From positions 1 through 8,013 of the forward strand of contig JAICXV010000073.1 of the NCBI GenBank assembly GCA_025934545.1: 8,013 nucleotides of DNA, read 5' to 3'. Under the pieces are notes generated by a model that was given only the letters and a program-made list of their open reading frames with translations, did not search any database and was not told the origin of the DNA. The translations under genes were made by a program, and so were the position numbers. This document shows positions 6,218 through 8,013 of this stretch, piece by piece (position 1 is the first letter of the stretch; each line of letters opens with the position of its first letter). Origin of the DNA: Verrucomicrobiia bacterium. GTDB taxonomy: Bacteria; Verrucomicrobiota; Verrucomicrobiia; Limisphaerales; Palsa-1400.

Positions 6218-8013
6218 ATGAAACCAGGCCAATGCATCGACGCCATCTTTCACGCCCTCAAAATGGTCGCGCCGTTGTCTGCCTTGGTTCTTGCCAACAC
6301 GGCGCGCAGCCAGTGCGTCCAAGTCTCCGACGTGTCCGGATCTCTTCATTACGATATCATTGCATCTTACGACACCAAATTGATTTATGATTCCAACCGG
6401 CAATTGACCCTGGGTCTGACCGCCACCAATGGCGTAGTCACCTACGACGGCTCAACGTGGACTTATGGCGTCAATGTCGGTTTGCCCCCGCCAGTTTTTA
6501 CTGACACGACGGGCTGGGTATATGACAGCGTGCGGCAGGTCGCTCTTCGATACGGAGGAGAGTCGGCGGATAACTTCCAATTCATCGGTTCTTTCTACTC
6601 ATGGAATTCCAACGGCTGGCAACAATTGAGTTGGACCGGGCCTACGCCGCCTGCGGGCGAGGTTCGCGCGGCTTTTGATCCATCGCGGGGAAGAGCCATC
6701 TTCCTCATCGTCCCCGGCGACGGCATTTGGCAGACATGGGAATGGACCGGCTCAGCCTGGGAACAAGGGCCAACGATGCCCCCAGGAGCGGACATTGATA
6801 GGTTCACTTTCGTGACCAAACGGAACATCGGTTTTGCCGCGGGGAAGGTAAGCGATAATGAGGCAGTTTGGTTTTACACGCCGGGCGCGACCGCCGCGCA
6901 AGGCTCATGGACACAAGCGAATATTGCCAATCCTCATTCCGCTTTAATCGGGACCGCTCTGGCATACGACCCGTATCGCGACCGTGTGATGCGCTGCTTT
7001 GGCAAGGATGTCCAAGGCCTCTACAGCTATAGCCCCGCGATTTATGCTTGGGATTGGAATAACTCGCAATGGTCTGTGTTCGATCAGTTGCCCGGCACGT
7101 GGATGCCCGGCGTCGGCCAGGACCGCGCGAACGCTGGCGCGGCCTATGATACGGCTCGCGACAAGCTTGTGATGTACGGCGGCGAAGTCTACCACGTCAA
7201 CACTAGCGATGGTCAGTCTCAATTCGACTATCACCACGACACTTGGGAACAAACCGACAACAGCCCGGGCTTCGTGTCCTCCACCACCGGCTCGATCACC
7301 GATTGCTCTGGTAATACCACCGTATTGGCCATCACGCCGTACAACGGCGACGTGCAATGGTATCACAACACGGTTGCCCTCAACGGCGCCACTTCGTCGT
7401 TGCTGGTGCTCAACAATCTGACGACCAACGATGCCGGCAATTACGTGGCGCGCGTGCAAAATGATTGCGGTTACATCGACACGCCGATCATTCGTTTGGA
7501 GGTGGACGTGCCGACGACCATCTTCCGCGAGGCCATCTTTCCGGATTGCTCGCAGATCTGTGTCGGTCGCACCTACACGATTTCGCCGCCGGTGCCGAAC
7601 TTCAACGACGCCGATCTCAGTGTCCATCTGCAAAAAAACATTGGCAGCGTGGTCACTCCCATCTGGGCCGACGTCCTCGTCCAACCACCTGACTTCACGC
7701 CAAATCCCCGAGGCTTCGTCTTTACGAACATCCAAAAAACGTTCACGGGCAGTTATCGTTTTTATATCGATGGTTCCGCTTGTCCCGGAATTGTCGCTAG
7801 CGCCACCAACTTTGTCCAAGTCGGCTTCGACATCGTCAACCAGCCGCAAAGTTTGAGTAATATCAGGCCCTGCTCAGTAGTAACGTTTTCGGTCGCCACC
7901 AGCGGCGGGTGCGGCTTGAAGTATTCATGGATAAAAGACGGCACCGAGGTGATACAATATGACGGCCATTACGTTGGTACCAGCACACCAACGCTAACGA
8001 TTGACGGCGCCCA
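6218..8013 (+). CDS. Secreted Kelch-like propeller and Ig-like protein (3' end outside window)
   Basis: The frame stays open from an in-frame TGA at 6155-6157 to the window end: 598 full codons from ATG 6218, no stop. Residues 1-31 look like a signal peptide (K2, K15, then MVAPLSALVLANTA); a second in-frame ATG at 6263 would leave a signal without positive charge. Six Kelch-like units follow, each opening with a (Y/F)D-x-x-R type motif or a variant and closing on a Trp motif, at about 57-82, 102-136, 153-183, 198-232, 250-287 and 310-345 (examples YDTARDKLVMYGG, WQTWEWTGSAWEQ). Unit four is the most degenerate. Six units fit a closed six-bladed propeller. Next come Ig-like domains at about 352-429 (C363, W381, DAGNY, C417), a related sandwich at about 434-535 (C448, C522) and a third from about 536 (C552, W571), cut by the edge. 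The protein is probably extracellular and ligand-binding; the substrate is unknown. Divergent from the helicase. The long minus-strand open frame beneath it is a shadow. Confidence 0.88.
   Translation, partial: MKPGQCIDAIFHALKMVAPLSALVLANTARSQCVQVSDVSGSLHYDIIASYDTKLIYDSNRQLTLGLTATNGVVTYDGSTWTYGVNVGLPPPVFTDTTGWVYDSVRQVALRYGGESADNFQFIGSFYSWNSNGWQQLSWTGPTPPAGEVRAAFDPSRGRAIFLIVPGDGIWQTWEWTGSAWEQGPTMPPGADIDRFTFVTKRNIGFAAGKVSDNEAVWFYTPGATAAQGSWTQANIANPHSALIGTALAYDPYRDRVMRCFGKDVQGLYSYSPAIYAWDWNNSQWSVFDQLPGTWMPGVGQDRANAGAAYDTARDKLVMYGGEVYHVNTSDGQSQFDYHHDTWEQTDNSPGFVSSTTGSITDCSGNTTVLAITPYNGDVQWYHNTVALNGATSSLLVLNNLTTNDAGNYVARVQNDCGYIDTPIIRLEVDVPTTIFREAIFPDCSQICVGRTYTISPPVPNFNDADLSVHLQKNIGSVVTPIWADVLVQPPDFTPNPRGFVFTNIQKTFTGSYRFYIDGSACPGIVASATNFVQVGFDIVNQPQSLSNIRPCSVVTFSVATSGGCGLKYSWIKDGTEVIQYDGHYVGTSTPTLTIDGA

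Noticed and set aside
6082..6246. N-terminal extension of the helicase to an ATG at 6246
   Set aside because: The 55 extra residues resemble no helicase N-terminus, would overlap the divergent gene's start, and would cover the candidate promoter and dyad. The Q motif lies at a normal distance from the start at 6081.
6944..7849. Minus-strand open frame of 301 codons
   Set aside because: It lies wholly antisense to the Kelch/Ig frame. Its translation is rich in Arg, Val, His and Asp, with no domain, signal or motif, as expected of a shadow. The plus-strand frame gives clear Kelch-like and Ig-like repeats.

Overview
The window reads as chromosomal DNA from a free-living Verrucomicrobium, most likely of the Pedosphaera/Limisphaerales type. 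This rests on three things: large secreted proteins built from FN3, Ig-like and Kelch-like units; a C-terminal module (pattern G-x-Y-x-G-L-F ... GEWP ... GWL ... W-x-K-P) that I associate with that group; and starts without obvious Shine-Dalgarno sequences. No database search was possible, so the taxonomy is inference. I see no tRNA, rRNA, CRISPR array, transposase or integrase.

Layout. Three genes lie on the minus strand and one on the plus strand. At 23-1927 (-) is a secreted FN3 / triple-Ig protein. At 2052-3959 (-) is its paralogue, with the same N-terminal FN3 domain and the same C-terminal module but a different middle. At 4063-6081 (-) is a complete UvrD/Rep-type superfamily 1A DNA helicase of about 672 residues; its real start is probably about 165 bases inside the longest open frame. 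At 6218 to the window end (+) is a divergently transcribed gene for a secreted protein with a six-unit Kelch-like propeller followed by cysteine-paired Ig-like domains. This last frame has no stop inside the window, so the gene is cut by the window edge.

Intergenic DNA is short: 124 bases between the two paralogues, 103 bases between the second paralogue and the helicase, and 136 bases between the helicase and the Kelch gene. The last gap holds a perfect 10-bp inverted repeat whose arms overlap the -35 and -10 boxes of a plausible promoter for the Kelch gene.

How the genes relate. The helicase is a housekeeping-type repair/replication enzyme with no visible functional tie to its neighbours. 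The other three encode exported multidomain proteins with no recognisable catalytic domain, more likely adhesive, scaffold or ligand-binding than enzymatic. I find no convincing new defence or mobile system. The points worth a second look are the domain swapping between the paralogues, a possible frameshift at the end of the first gene, the dyad at the divergent promoter, and the Kelch/Ig architecture.
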